Assembly: GCA_000508865.1 (NCBI GenBank)
Contig: BAHP02000002.1
Location: forward strand, 1-64,000
DNA length: 64,000 nucleotides
Direction: 5' to 3'
Origin: Clostridiales bacterium VE202-01
GTDB lineage: Bacteria; Bacillota_I; Bacilli_A; Erysipelotrichales; Coprobacillaceae
The translations under genes were made by a program, and so were the position numbers. Shown here piece by piece: positions 35,757-44,971 of the stretch (the stretch's first letter is position 1; each line of letters starts with the position of its first letter). Below the pieces are notes generated by a model. It saw nothing but the letters and a program-made list of their open reading frames with translations. It did not search any database and was not told where the DNA came from.

Positions 35757-36074
35757 ATGAAAACAAGAATTATGTTAATATGTGCAGCTGGGATGTCTAC
35801 TAGCTTATTAGTAACAAAAATGGAAAAAGCTGCTAAAGATGCTGGTGATGATGTTGAGATTTTTGCTTTGCCTTTGAGTGAAGGGGGAAAAATGATAAAT
35901 ACTGTTGATTGTATCTTGCTTGGACCTCAAGTTAGATATGCTAAAAGCGAAGTTGAAAAACTTATTGAAGAAACAGGAAAAGATATACCGCTTGATGTAA
36001 TTGAAATGAAAGATTATGGAATGATGGACGGTAAAGCTGTTTACGAATTTGCTAAAAAATTACTTAATAAATAG
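35757..36074 (+). CDS. PTS lactose/cellobiose-type EIIB protein (second of two)
   Basis: 105 residues, a paralogue of the preceding gene. The stretch GMSTSLLVTKME is identical in both, even at DNA level (about 28 bases), and the rest has diverged. The phosphocysteine is in ICAAGMSTSL. LLGPQVRYAKSEVEKL and LDVIEMKDYGMMDGKAV match the family. A tandem duplication is the simplest origin. No EIIA or EIIC gene adjoins. GGAGAG precedes the start. Confidence 0.93.
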   Translation: MKTRIMLICAAGMSTSLLVTKMEKAAKDAGDDVEIFALPLSEGGKMINTVDCILLGPQVRYAKSEVEKLIEETGKDIPLDVIEMKDYGMMDGKAVYEFAKKLLNK

Positions 36075-36088
36075 TTTATTACATATTC

Positions 36089-36111
36089 AAGACTGCTAAG
36101 CAGTCTTTTTT
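36089..36111 (+). terminator. Terminator of the second EIIB gene
   Basis: AAGACTGC (36089-36096), loop TAA, GCAGTCTT (36100-36107), then T's. Confidence 0.85.
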
Positions 36112-36203
36112 AGTAATTAAAGAGTCTAAAAATTATTTAATTTTGCTCTTTTTTGTTGTATACGATTATGCTATAATAACCTAAATAATTAGGAGGTTAT
36201 GAT

Positions 36204-36476
36204 ATGCAAAAGGGGATTATTACAGTTGTAGGTAAAGATCAAGTTGGAATTATAGCTAAAGTATGTACTTATTTAGCTGAGAAACAAGTAAATATTTTAG
36301 ATATTTCACAAACTATTATTCAAGGGTATTTCAACATGATGATGATTGTGGAATTAAGTTCAATAACTGATGAATTTGGTACTATCTGTGAAGAATTAGA
36401 TAAATTAGGAATTGAAATTGGTGTTAATATAAAATTACAGCATGAAGATATTTTTAATAAAATGCATCGTATTTAA
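36204..36476 (+). CDS. ACT domain protein (UPF0237)
   Basis: 90 residues, one ACT domain: IITVVGKDQVGIIAKVCTYL (4-23), then VNILDISQTIIQGYFNMMMIV. UPF0237 proteins are thought to sense a small molecule, often an amino acid. It is followed 13 bases on by a UPF0210 gene, a pairing common in Firmicutes. AGGAGG is upstream, and a TATAAT (36172-36177) lies before it without a good -35. Confidence 0.93.
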   Translation: MQKGIITVVGKDQVGIIAKVCTYLAEKQVNILDISQTIIQGYFNMMMIVELSSITDEFGTICEELDKLGIEIGVNIKLQHEDIFNKMHRI

Positions 36477-36489
36477 GGAGAAGTTATAG

Positions 36490-37854
36490 ATGATTAATTT
36501 ATTTGAAGTAGCAGAAACAAATAAAATGATTGAACAAGAAAATCTTGATGTAAGAACGATTACTTTAGGAATCAGTTTATTAGATTGTATGGATCATGAT
36601 ATTGATGTTTTATGTGAAAATATATATAAAAAAATTACTACTGTAGCAAAAGATTTAGTATCGACTGGAAAACAAATTGAGATGAAGTATGGAATTCCAA
36701 TCGTAAATAAAAGAATATCTGTAACACCAATTGGTTTTGTTGGTTCTAACGCATGCAAGAGTACTGCTGATTTTGTTAAAATTGCAAAAACATTAGATAA
36801 GTGTGCGCATGAAACTGGGGTAAACTTTATTGGTGGTTATAGTGCTATCGTATCTAAAGGAATGACTAAAGCTGAAGAATTATTAATTAGATCTATTCCA
36901 GAAGCAATGAAAGTAACTAGTAATGTTTGTAGTTCTGTTAATGTTGGTTCTACGAAGACAGGAATCAATATGGATGCTGTTAAATTAATGGGTGAAATCA
37001 TTAAAGATACCGCGACACTAACTAAAGAGGACGATTCTATTGGTTGTGCTAAACTAGTTGTTTTATGCAATGCACCTGATGATAATCCATTTATGGCTGG
37101 AGCATTTCATGGTGTAAGTGAAGCTGATGCCGTTATTAACGTTGGTGTAAGTGGTCCTGGTGTAGTTAAAACTGCAATTGAAAATGCTAAAGGTAAAGAT
37201 TTTGGTGAACTATGTGAAATCATTAAGAAAACAGCTTTCAAGATTACTCGGGTCGGACAGTTAGTAGCTTTAGAAGCATCTGAAAGATTAAAGATTCCAT
37301 TTGGAATTATTGATTTATCATTAGCACCAACTCCAGCAATCGGTGATAGTATTGCTGATTGTCTTGAGGGTATGGGCTTAGACAGTGTTGGGGCTCCAGG
37401 AACAACTGCAGCACTTGCAATCTTAAATGATCAAGTAAAAAAAGGAGGCGTTATGGCTTCTTCATATGTTGGTGGATTAAGTGGGGCTTTTATCCCAGTC
37501 AGTGAAGACCAGGGAATGATCAATGCTGTCAATAGAGGAGCTTTAACACTTGAAAAATTAGAAGCTATGACATGTGTATGCTCAGTAGGTCTTGATATGA
37601 TCGCTATTCCTGGAAGTGTTGAAGCAACTACTATTTCTGGAATAATAGCCGATGAAATGGCAATTGGAATGATCAATCAAAAAACAACTGCTGTTAGAAT
37701 TATTCCCGTGATTGGAAAAGAAGTTGGCGAAGTTGTTGAATTCGGTGGATTGCTAGGTTATGCGCCTATCATGCCAGTAAATAATTTTGGATGTAGTGAA
37801 TTTATTAATCGTGGGGGAAGAATTCCTGCTCCGATTCACAGTTTTAAAAATTAA
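36490..37854 (+). CDS. PFL family protein (UPF0210/DUF711)
   Basis: 454 residues with distant likeness to pyruvate formate-lyase-type barrels but no glycyl-radical motif that I can see. Typical segments: [83 protein letters not shown] and the C-terminal [13 protein letters not shown]. Its function is unknown. Operon partner of the ACT protein. Confidence 0.93.
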   Translation: MINLFEVAETNKMIEQENLDVRTITLGISLLDCMDHDIDVLCENIYKKITTVAKDLVSTGKQIEMKYGIPIVNKRISVTPIGFVGSNACKSTADFVKIAKTLDKCAHETGVNFIGGYSAIVSKGMTKAEELLIRSIPEAMKVTSNVCSSVNVGSTKTGINMDAVKLMGEIIKDTATLTKEDDSIGCAKLVVLCNAPDDNPFMAGAFHGVSEADAVINVGVSGPGVVKTAIENAKGKDFGELCEIIKKTAFKITRVGQLVALEASERLKIPFGIIDLSLAPTPAIGDSIADCLEGMGLDSVGAPGTTAALAILNDQVKKGGVMASSYVGGLSGAFIPVSEDQGMINAVNRGALTLEKLEAMTCVCSVGLDMIAIPGSVEATTISGIIADEMAIGMINQKTTAVRIIPVIGKEVGEVVEFGGLLGYAPIMPVNNFGCSEFINRGGRIPAPIHSFKN

Positions 37855-37875
37855 AAGACGAATTTTCGTCTTTTT
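37853..37875 (+). terminator. Terminator of the ACT/UPF0210 pair
   Basis: AAAAGACGA (37853-37861), loop ATTT, TCGTCTTTT (37866-37874), plus T's. Confidence 0.85.
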
Positions 37876-37901
37876 AATTACTTAGAAAGGATAATATAAG
37901 T

Positions 37902-39134
37902 ATGAATGATTTAATAATATTTTTCCCATTATACAAAAATGATGATATAAAAGAATGTTTTAAAATATATGATGAGATTATTAAAAATAATAATTTAGAA
38001 AATGCTAACTATTTTGTTTCATTACTGATCAAATTAGCTGAAAAGTATAATTTATATGGTGATTTGTTCAACAGTCTATTAACACACTTATTAATCAATA
38101 ATGAAAATTCATTTACTTTAGCATTAGAAAGAAAAGCCGCTATTGCTGATAATCTAAAAAATATTGTTATCAATGATTTTAAAATTATTTTTGAAATGTT
38201 TAATACTGACTTTAGTTCATTGTCGCCTTTACAACAAGATCTTATTACTAACTTTACACCATCAAGACCAGTAATCAATCAAGAATTATTTGAAATCTCA
38301 AGATCACTGCAAAATAATTTATCTAATTGTAAAGACGTAGAACAATTTTATAATATTTTAGAAAAATTCTTTTTAACTTATGGTGTTGGAAAATTTGGAT
38401 TAAATAAAGCATTTCGTTATGAAAATCATCAAATTAGCCCTATAATACATATAGGTAACGGACGTTTGGATCAATTAATAGGATACGAAAGTCAAAAACT
38501 AAAACTCACTCAAAACACAGAAGCTTTTTTAGCTGGTAAAAAAGCTAATAATGTTCTACTCTATGGTGATAGCGGAACTGGTAAATCCAGCAGCATTAAA
38601 GCACTATTAAACGAATATTATAAAGATGGTCTAAGAATGATTGAAATTTATAAACACCAGTTCAAATATTTACCAAGTATTATCCAAGAACTACAATCAC
38701 GTAACTATAAATTTGTTCTATTCATGGACGATTTATCATTTGAAGAATTTGAAATAGAATATAAATATTTAAAAGCGGTTATTGAAGGTGGGTTAGAGAA
38801 AAAGCCTGATAATATATTGATTTATGCTACTAGCAATCGTCGCCATTTAGTCAAACAAACATGGAGTGATCGTCAAGATCAGGATGAAGTTAATGTAAAT
38901 GATGCTAAACAGGAAAAAACATCATTAAGTTCAAGATTTGGAATAAAAATATTATATACTCATCCAAATCGTCAAGATTACCTAGAGATCGTAGATGGTT
39001 TAGCAAAACAGTATAATCTACAAATGTCTCAAGAAGAATTACATCAAAAAGCTTTAACTTGGGAAATTCGCTATGGTGGATTTTCAGGGAGAACAGCTAA
39101 ACAATTTATTAATGCAATGTTAGGAAATAAATAG
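37902..39134 (+). CDS. DUF815 AAA+ ATPase
   Basis: 410 residues. The N-terminal 180 residues are helical and family-specific. The AAA+ core starts at GYESQKLKLTQNTEAFLAGK. Walker A is VLLYGDSGTGKSSSIKALL (about residue 220), Walker B is FVLFMDDLSFEE and sensor 1 is ILIYATSNRRHLV. SLSSRFGIKILYTHP and the C-terminal GGFSGRTAKQFINA fit DUF815. Role unknown. It is followed by an acyltransferase-like gene 8 bases on. Confidence 0.92.
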   Translation: MNDLIIFFPLYKNDDIKECFKIYDEIIKNNNLENANYFVSLLIKLAEKYNLYGDLFNSLLTHLLINNENSFTLALERKAAIADNLKNIVINDFKIIFEMFNTDFSSLSPLQQDLITNFTPSRPVINQELFEISRSLQNNLSNCKDVEQFYNILEKFFLTYGVGKFGLNKAFRYENHQISPIIHIGNGRLDQLIGYESQKLKLTQNTEAFLAGKKANNVLLYGDSGTGKSSSIKALLNEYYKDGLRMIEIYKHQFKYLPSIIQELQSRNYKFVLFMDDLSFEEFEIEYKYLKAVIEGGLEKKPDNILIYATSNRRHLVKQTWSDRQDQDEVNVNDAKQEKTSLSSRFGIKILYTHPNRQDYLEIVDGLAKQYNLQMSQEELHQKALTWEIRYGGFSGRTAKQFINAMLGNK

Positions 39135-39142
39135 GGAGAAAT

Positions 39143-40869
39143 ATGCAAAAATTATTATTAAGTGATTATCAAAAAATCAAACCATATTTAGATGATGCTG
39201 ATTATGAAGGTTATAATTCAAATTTTGTAACAATGATGATGTGGGATCATGAATATGAAATTTATTATGAAATCAAAGATCATTTTATGATCATGTTACA
39301 TACTTACATGAATGAAAAGTTTTTTGCTATGCCATTTTGTAAGCCGGAATATTATCATGAAGCGCTTGAATATATGATGAAATATGCAAAAGATCATAAC
39401 TTTTCTTTTAAAATTGATCTAGCAGTAGAAAAGTCAAAGCAATTGATTCAAGATCTGTATGGAGACAAATTTTTATATCTCCATAATGATGATTTTGATG
39501 ATTATATTTATAGTAAAGCATCATTAGAAACACTTTCAGGTAAAAAAATGCAAAAAAGACGTAATCATTTTAATGCTTTTCTTAAAGAAAATCCTAATTA
39601 TGTATATAAAGAGATTGAAGATGAAGATATTGATAATGTACTTCAATGTTTAAAAAAATGGGATTTTTCAAAGCATATTGAGGAAAGTGTTATTTCAGAA
39701 TATATTGGAATCGTATATTTATTAGTTCATCGTCATGAATTGAATATTAAAACCGGATGTATCTATATTGATAATAAATTAGAAGCTTTTATTATTGCTT
39801 CACCACTAAAACATAATACTATTCAAATCCATGTCGAAAAAGCTAACAAAGATATTCGCGGACTCTATGTAGCAATAGGTAAATTTTTCTTAGAAAAAAC
39901 TACGAGGGATATGAATTTGTAAATCGTGAAGAAGATATGGGCTTAGAGTCACTACGAAAAGCAAAGCAAATGCTGCATCCTATCAAAATGATAAAAAAAT
40001 ATACTATCGTTTTGAATGAACAATCAATCGTTCAAGCTGATGATAATGATTTATATGGTATTATTGATCTATGGCGCAATAGTTTTAAAGATGAGGATGA
40101 AATGTCTACAAATTTCTATTTTATAAATCGCTATCAAAAAGAAAATACTTATCTTTTAAAAAATGATCATCATATTGCTTCCATGTTACAAATTGTCCCT
40201 TATACTATTCTTTTAGACAATAAAGAAGAACCAGTGTATTTTATTTTGGGAGTAGCTACTGATAAAAACTATCAAAAGCAGGGGATGATGAAAAAACTGA
40301 TAAATCATGTTTTAGGATTGCCTAAATATCAAAATGCTAAAATAATGCTGCAGGCATATCATCCTGAATTATATTATCAATTTGGATTTAATGAAGATTA
40401 TTTTCACAAAATCACAAAAGTTGATATTCAATCATATTCAGCCCCATCTAAACTTAGAGTAATTGAAAATTACAACTATAATAAGCTAGTGAATTTATAT
40501 AATTGTTTTTGTGAAAATTTTAATGGATATCGTAAAAGAGATATCGAATATTACAACAATTATTTAATTCCACGCTGCATGGCTTTTAAAGAAGAAATTA
40601 AAGTATTTTATCATGATATCAAAGCAGTGGGATATGTTATCTACAGCGAAGATGCAACAACAATTAAAATTTCTGAAATCATATATTTGAATCAAAACGA
40701 ATTAAATGAAATACTTAATTATTTTGGTAATTTTAATAAAGAAATAATTATTGAAAGTGATTTACAGGCTAAAATCAATGGTGAATGTACATTTATTTGT
40801 ACAATGTTAACAAATTTCTTAAAAAATAATTGTCAAGATAATAATTTTTATATAAATGAGTGCTTATAA
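39143..40869 (+). pseudogene. DUF2156 - GNAT fusion protein, frameshifted
   Basis: 575 residues if repaired. Residues 1-275 are DUF2156, the fold of MprF-type lipid aminoacyltransferases, ending in the usual YEFVNREEDMGLESLRKAK. From about 285, a second acetyltransferase resembling the Eis type follows (YFILGVATDKNYQKQGMMKK, the acetyl-CoA loop, and ELYYQFGFNED). The frame breaks at 39900/39901. One extra T turns EKTTRDMNL-stop into EKTYEGYEFVNRE and joins both halves. The two halves are commonly separate proteins, so this is either a real fusion or fused by another missed error; the in-frame linker favours a fusion. Substrates unknown. Confidence 0.78.
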
Positions 40870-40930
40870 ATATTGACTATACCTTTAATGCATTATAAAA
40901 TGTAATGGAATTCAAGGAGGTCAGCAATAA

Positions 40931-42351
40931 ATGTTTTTACAAGATCGACAATTGCATGAAGAATGTGGTGTTTTTGCAGTATGTGGCTATGAACATGCTG
41001 CAGCAATGTGCTACTATGGCTTACACAGTTTACAACATCGTGGACAAGAAGCAGCCGGAATTGTAGTAAAGGATAAAGAAGCTTTATCGATCCAAAAAGG
41101 TGAAGGTTTGGTTTCTGAAGTTTTTGATCAAGAAAAAATTAATAAGATGAAAGGTGATTATGCAATCGGACATGTTCGCTATTCTACTGCTGGAGGTGGT
41201 GGAATTGCTAATGTCCAGCCATTATTATTTAGAACTTTAAATGGTTCTTTGGGAATTGCTCATAATGGTAATATTGTTAATGCTAATGTTTTAAAGGCTG
41301 AATTAGAAAAAAAGGGGAGTATTTTCTCTAGTACATCAGATACTGAAATCTTGGGTCATTTGATTATGCGTGAAGAAGGGCATATGATCGACCGTATCTG
41401 TAAATCATTAAATCGTTTAGATGGTGCTTTTGCATTTTTGATTTTAATTGAAAACGCTCTTTATGTTGCTCGTGATAAATATGGATTAAGACCATTATCT
41501 ATTGGTCAATTACCTAATGGTGCTTATATTTTTTCATCGGAAACATGTGCTTTTGAAGTTGTTGGAGCTAAATTTGTTCGTGATTTAGAGCCTGGTGAAA
41601 TTGTTAGAGTGAAAAATAACGAGTTAAAATCTAAATTATATACTGAAGATGTAACAGATAAAATATGTGCGATGGAATATATTTATTTTTCACGTCCTGA
41701 TAGTAATTTAGATGGTATCAATGTACATACAACAAGAAAATTAGCTGGTAAACAATTATATAAAGAAGCTCCTGTAGATGCTGATTTAGTAATTGGAGTT
41801 CCTGATTCTTCAATATCTGCTGCTATTGGTTATTCTGAAGCTTCAGGTATTCCTTATGAAATGGGTTTAATAAAAAATAAATATGTAGGAAGAACTTTTA
41901 TCCAGCCAACTCAAGAAATGCGAGAACAGGGAGTAAGAATGAAACTTCTGCTGTTTCATCAATTGTATGTGGTAAAAGAGTAATCATGATCGATGACTCA
42001 ATTGTTCGTGGGACTACTTCAAAACGCATTGTCCGTTTATTAAAAGAAGCTGGTGCTAAAGAAGTTCATGTAAGAATTGCTTCACCAGCAATTAAATGGC
42101 CATGTTTTTACGGTGTTGATATGTCAACTATGGATGAATTGATTTCTAATAAATTATCAGTTGAAGAATTATGTACGTATATTGAAGCTGATTCACTGGC
42201 TTTTATTAGTGAAGAAGGAATTGACAAATCAATTCATTATAATAAAGAAAAACATAAATGTGGTTTATGTCTAGCTTGTTTTAATGGAGATTATGTTACT
42301 AAATTATATGATTCATTTGAAACTGATAAGATAAAAAAAGGAAAGCTATAG
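40931..42351 (+). pseudogene. purF: Amidophosphoribosyltransferase PurF, frameshifted
   Basis: First committed step of purine synthesis: PRPP plus glutamine to phosphoribosylamine. 473 residues if repaired. A short propeptide precedes the catalytic cysteine in HEECGVFAVCG (Cys12). SLQHRGQEAAGIV and HVRYSTAGGGG follow in the glutaminase half. The PRTase half has VIGVPDSSISAAIGY, and IMIDDSIVRGTTSKRIVRLL binds PRPP. The frame is lost at TT 41946-41947; a third T gives VRMKLSAVSSIVCGKRVIM. Essential for purine autotrophy, so the indel is probably technical. It stands alone, not in a pur operon. Confidence 0.95.
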
Positions 42352-42373
42352 TTTTTATACTTAATACTTAGTT

Positions 42374-42410
42374 AAAAGGATTGGATAGATAATATCCAAT
42401 CCTTTTATTT
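42374..42410 (+). terminator. Terminator of purF
   Basis: AAAAGGATTGGATA (42374-42387) pairs perfectly with TATCCAATCCTTTT (42393-42406) over a 5-nt loop, followed by ATTT. Confidence 0.9.
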
Positions 42411-42510
42411 TCCATCTTAAATAAATAATATATTTAACTTCGCATAATGAATATTATGTAAATTTTATTAAAATAAATCTAGTATTTAATAGTTTATTGC
42501 TTTCGTTATT

Positions 42511-42551
42511 ATTCGCCAAAAACCTTTATATAATAACACTTTATGGCGAAT
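42511..42551. repeat. Inverted repeat upstream of spo0A (8-bp arms)
   Basis: ATTCGCCA (42511-42518) and TGGCGAAT (42544-42551), 25 bases apart. The right arm includes GGCGAAT, which fits the sigma-H -10 form (RnnGAAT), though I see no sigma-H -35. Confidence 0.45.
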
Positions 42552-42570
42552 TATTTATTATAATCATTAA

Positions 42571-42617
42571 ATATGCTTTATAATTTAATAAATTTATTAT
42601 CAAATTATAAAGCGTAT
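42571..42617. repeat. Long imperfect inverted repeat upstream of spo0A
   Basis: ATATGCTTTATAATTT (42571-42586) pairs with AAATTATAAAGCGTAT (42602-42617), 15 of 16 bases plus one G-T pair. The 15-nt loop contains the perfect palindrome AATAAATTTATT. There is no T tract, so it is not a typical terminator. It could be an operator or an mRNA leader element. Confidence 0.6.
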
Positions 42618-42641
42618 CTTTTAATTACACTTATGTAACAA

Positions 42642-42660
42642 TATAATTGTTTTTGTCGAT
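42642..42660 (+). promoter_or_regulatory. TATAAT and 0A-box-like site before spo0A
   Basis: TATAAT (42642-42647) is followed by TTGTCGAT (42653-42660), 7 of 8 bases of the Spo0A box TTGTCGAA. The site would cover the transcription start, compatible with autoregulation. The -35 is not clear. Confidence 0.4.
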
Positions 42661-42679
42661 CGATGAAAGGAGTTAAACT

Positions 42680-43441
42680 ATGAAAAAAGACACAATATAT
42701 ATTTTAGAAGAAGATATAAGATTAGCATCTATCTTAACTGCAAAACTGTTATCAACAAATAAATATCATATTTTAGAAGTTAGTAATAATGCTTTAAATT
42801 GTATTAGTTATTTATCACATAATAGTTGTGATCTATTAATAATTGACTTGATGCTTTCTAAAATTGATGGTATAAGTGTTTTACAAAAATTAAAGCAATT
42901 AAATGAAACAGCATATAAAAAAGTAATTTGTATGACAAGTTTTAATAATCCAATTATATCTAAATTATTAAATGATTTAGAGGTCACATATTGTATAAAA
43001 TCACCTATAGACATTGATTCTTTTCTTTCAACTATTGATTCAATTATAAATGTAGATGATAAAATAATTAATCTTTCTAAAACTTCTAAAAAATACGAAA
43101 TGATTAAATTAGAAAATGAAATTAGTATAATTCTAAAAAAGACAGGTATTTCTGTTAATCTTAATGGTTACATGTATTTAAGAACAGCTATTATCTTAGT
43201 ATATAATGATATTGAATATTTTACTCAGATAACAAAAAAACTATATCCCGATATTGCTCGCCAGTACAGCACAACAGCTTCAAGAGTTGAAAAGTCTATC
43301 CGTCATGCCATTAAGACTGCCTGGAATCAAGATGATGGTAAAAAAATTAATGATATCTTGAAAAGAAGAAATCTATTTAAACCTACTAATTCCGAGTTCA
43401 TTGCTTTAATTGCTGATAATCTTAGAATAAAAAAGGCTTAA
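42680..43441 (+). CDS. spo0A: Sporulation master regulator Spo0A
   Basis: 253 residues: receiver (1-120), short linker, Spo0A DNA-binding domain (about 145-250). The C-terminal part is unmistakable: YLRTAIILVYNDIEYFTQITKK, PDIARQYSTTASRVEKSIRHA and FKPTNSEFIALIADNLR. The receiver diverges. The acidic pair DD is EE (ILEEDIRL), and the phospho-acceptor Asp is in LLIIDLML. The Pro that usually follows the acceptor loop is Ser, and the K-P motif reads KSP. In Bacillus it follows spoIVB; here it lies after purF, about 5.5 kb away and in the opposite direction. AAAGGAG precedes the start. Confidence 0.95.
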   Translation: MKKDTIYILEEDIRLASILTAKLLSTNKYHILEVSNNALNCISYLSHNSCDLLIIDLMLSKIDGISVLQKLKQLNETAYKKVICMTSFNNPIISKLLNDLEVTYCIKSPIDIDSFLSTIDSIINVDDKIINLSKTSKKYEMIKLENEISIILKKTGISVNLNGYMYLRTAIILVYNDIEYFTQITKKLYPDIARQYSTTASRVEKSIRHAIKTAWNQDDGKKINDILKRRNLFKPTNSEFIALIADNLRIKKA

Positions 43442-43452
43442 ATGAAAGAATA

Positions 43453-43479
43453 TAAAAAGAAGTTAAAAACTTCTTTTAT
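43453..43479. terminator. Bidirectional terminator after spo0A
   Basis: AAAAGAAGTT (43455-43464), loop AAA, AACTTCTTTT (43468-43477), AT-rich flanks. It sits between spo0A and a convergent membrane protein gene. Confidence 0.8.
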
Positions 43480-43748
43480 AATGCTAAATTATTAATAAAT
43501 GCTGCTGTATTAATAATAATAAAAACAAAACCAACAATAAATAAATAAAGATATAATTTTATTTGTTTATTGTTTTTATAGTTATTAAACAATGCCAGCA
43601 TTGCACAAATAATCAATATCATTGCAATAATATAAAAGGTAATAATACTGATAGATGCTTTAGTTAAAAGTCCGGCTGCAAAGATAAATGTTCCTACTGC
43701 ATAGGCTAAAATTGAAGTGATTATTAAACGTTTACTATTTTCTTCCAT
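43476..43748 (-). CDS. Small three-helix membrane protein
   Basis: 90 residues, three hydrophobic segments (about residues 8-27, 32-50, 64-85). I recognise no family. ATG 43748 has GGAG seven bases upstream, and an ATG at 43760 overlaps the deoB stop. It is the last gene of the spoIIM-xerD-deoB transcript. Function unknown. Confidence 0.65.
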   Translation of the reverse strand: MEENSKRLIITSILAYAVGTFIFAAGLLTKASISIITFYIIAMILIICAMLALFNNYKNNKQIKLYLYLFIVGFVFIIINTAAFINNLAL

Positions 43749-43759
43749 AAAAATCTCCA

Positions 43760-44941
43760 TTATATTATTTTATTTAAAATTGAAATACCGATCGCTGGTA
43801 AAGGAACTTCAAAATTATCAGCAATAGTTGCACCAATAACTGCAAAAGAATCCATTTCTTCTAATTGACGTGGTTTTAATAATTCTTTTGAATAAATTAT
43901 TAACGGCACTTGTTCACGGGTATGATCAGTTCCCTGATACGTTGGATCATTTCCATGATCAGCACTTATCATCAGTAAATCATCATGATGCAAATATTTC
44001 ATCAATTCTTCTAATTGTATATCAAATTCTTTAATAGCTTTACCATATCCTTCAGGATTACGGCGATGACCGTAAACAGCATCAAAATCAACTAAATTGA
44101 CAAAACATAAACCCGTAAAATCTGCTTTAGCTAATTCAATCGTTTTTGCCATGCCATCATAATTACTTTCTGTTTTTACTTTTTTACTAATTCCCTGATT
44201 ATCAAAAATATCTGCTATTTTACCAACACCAATCACGTCATAATTATTTTCTTTTAAATTATCTAAAACAGTTTTGCTAGAGGGTGCTAAAGCTAGATCA
44301 TGGCGGTTAGCGGTACGCTTAAACTCCCCTGCTCTTTTACCTATGTATGGTCTTGCAATTATCCTTCCAACTTTCCAGCGTTCATTCATTGCTAATTCAC
44401 GAGCAATCTGACAAGCTTCGTACAACTCTTCTAGAGGTATGATTTCCTCATTAGCGGCTATTTGAAAGACCGAATCAGCTGAAGTATAAACGATCCAATC
44501 TCCTGTTTTGATTTGATGTTCACCATATTCATCGAGTATAGCTGTACCACTGGCTGCTTTATTACCGACGCATTTACGCCCTGTTTTTTCTTCAAATAAC
44601 TGAATAAATTCGTCTGGAAAGCCAGTTTCTGTAAAAGTAACAAAAGGCTTTTCTGTCTTTAATCCCATTATTTCCCAATGTCCTGTCATAGTATCTTTAC
44701 CGTTAGAAATTTCATTTAATGGTAAAGTATAGCCAAGCTGTAGTCTTAAAGGGTTGATTCCTTTAAAATCACCTAGATTACCTAAGCCCAAGCCTTCTAA
44801 ATTTGGTAAATCTAGACCATTGCAATAATCACAAATATGTTTTAAAGTGTTAGCTCCTTGATCATTAAAAGCAACAGCATCTTTTGCATTACCTATTCCT
44901 AGAGAATCACATATAATTAAAAAAATTCGTTTATATTTCAT
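43760..44941 (-). CDS. deoB: Phosphopentomutase DeoB
   Basis: Interconverts (deoxy)ribose 1- and 5-phosphates in nucleoside salvage; 393 residues, cytosolic. Alkaline-phosphatase-fold metal sites: FLIICDSLGIGNAKDA (about 5-20), GKDTMTGHWEIMG, NLVDFDAVYGHRRN, MISADHGNDPTYQGTDHTRE. The start at 44941 sits after GGAGGA. It follows xerD, as ripX-drm does in Bacillus. Confidence 0.96.
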   Translation of the reverse strand: MKYKRIFLIICDSLGIGNAKDAVAFNDQGANTLKHICDYCNGLDLPNLEGLGLGNLGDFKGINPLRLQLGYTLPLNEISNGKDTMTGHWEIMGLKTEKPFVTFTETGFPDEFIQLFEEKTGRKCVGNKAASGTAILDEYGEHQIKTGDWIVYTSADSVFQIAANEEIIPLEELYEACQIARELAMNERWKVGRIIARPYIGKRAGEFKRTANRHDLALAPSSKTVLDNLKENNYDVIGVGKIADIFDNQGISKKVKTESNYDGMAKTIELAKADFTGLCFVNLVDFDAVYGHRRNPEGYGKAIKEFDIQLEELMKYLHHDDLLMISADHGNDPTYQGTDHTREQVPLIIYSKELLKPRQLEEMDSFAVIGATIADNFEVPLPAIGISILNKII

Positions 44942-44971
44942 TTTTCCTCCATTTCCAGCATGATTCATGCA

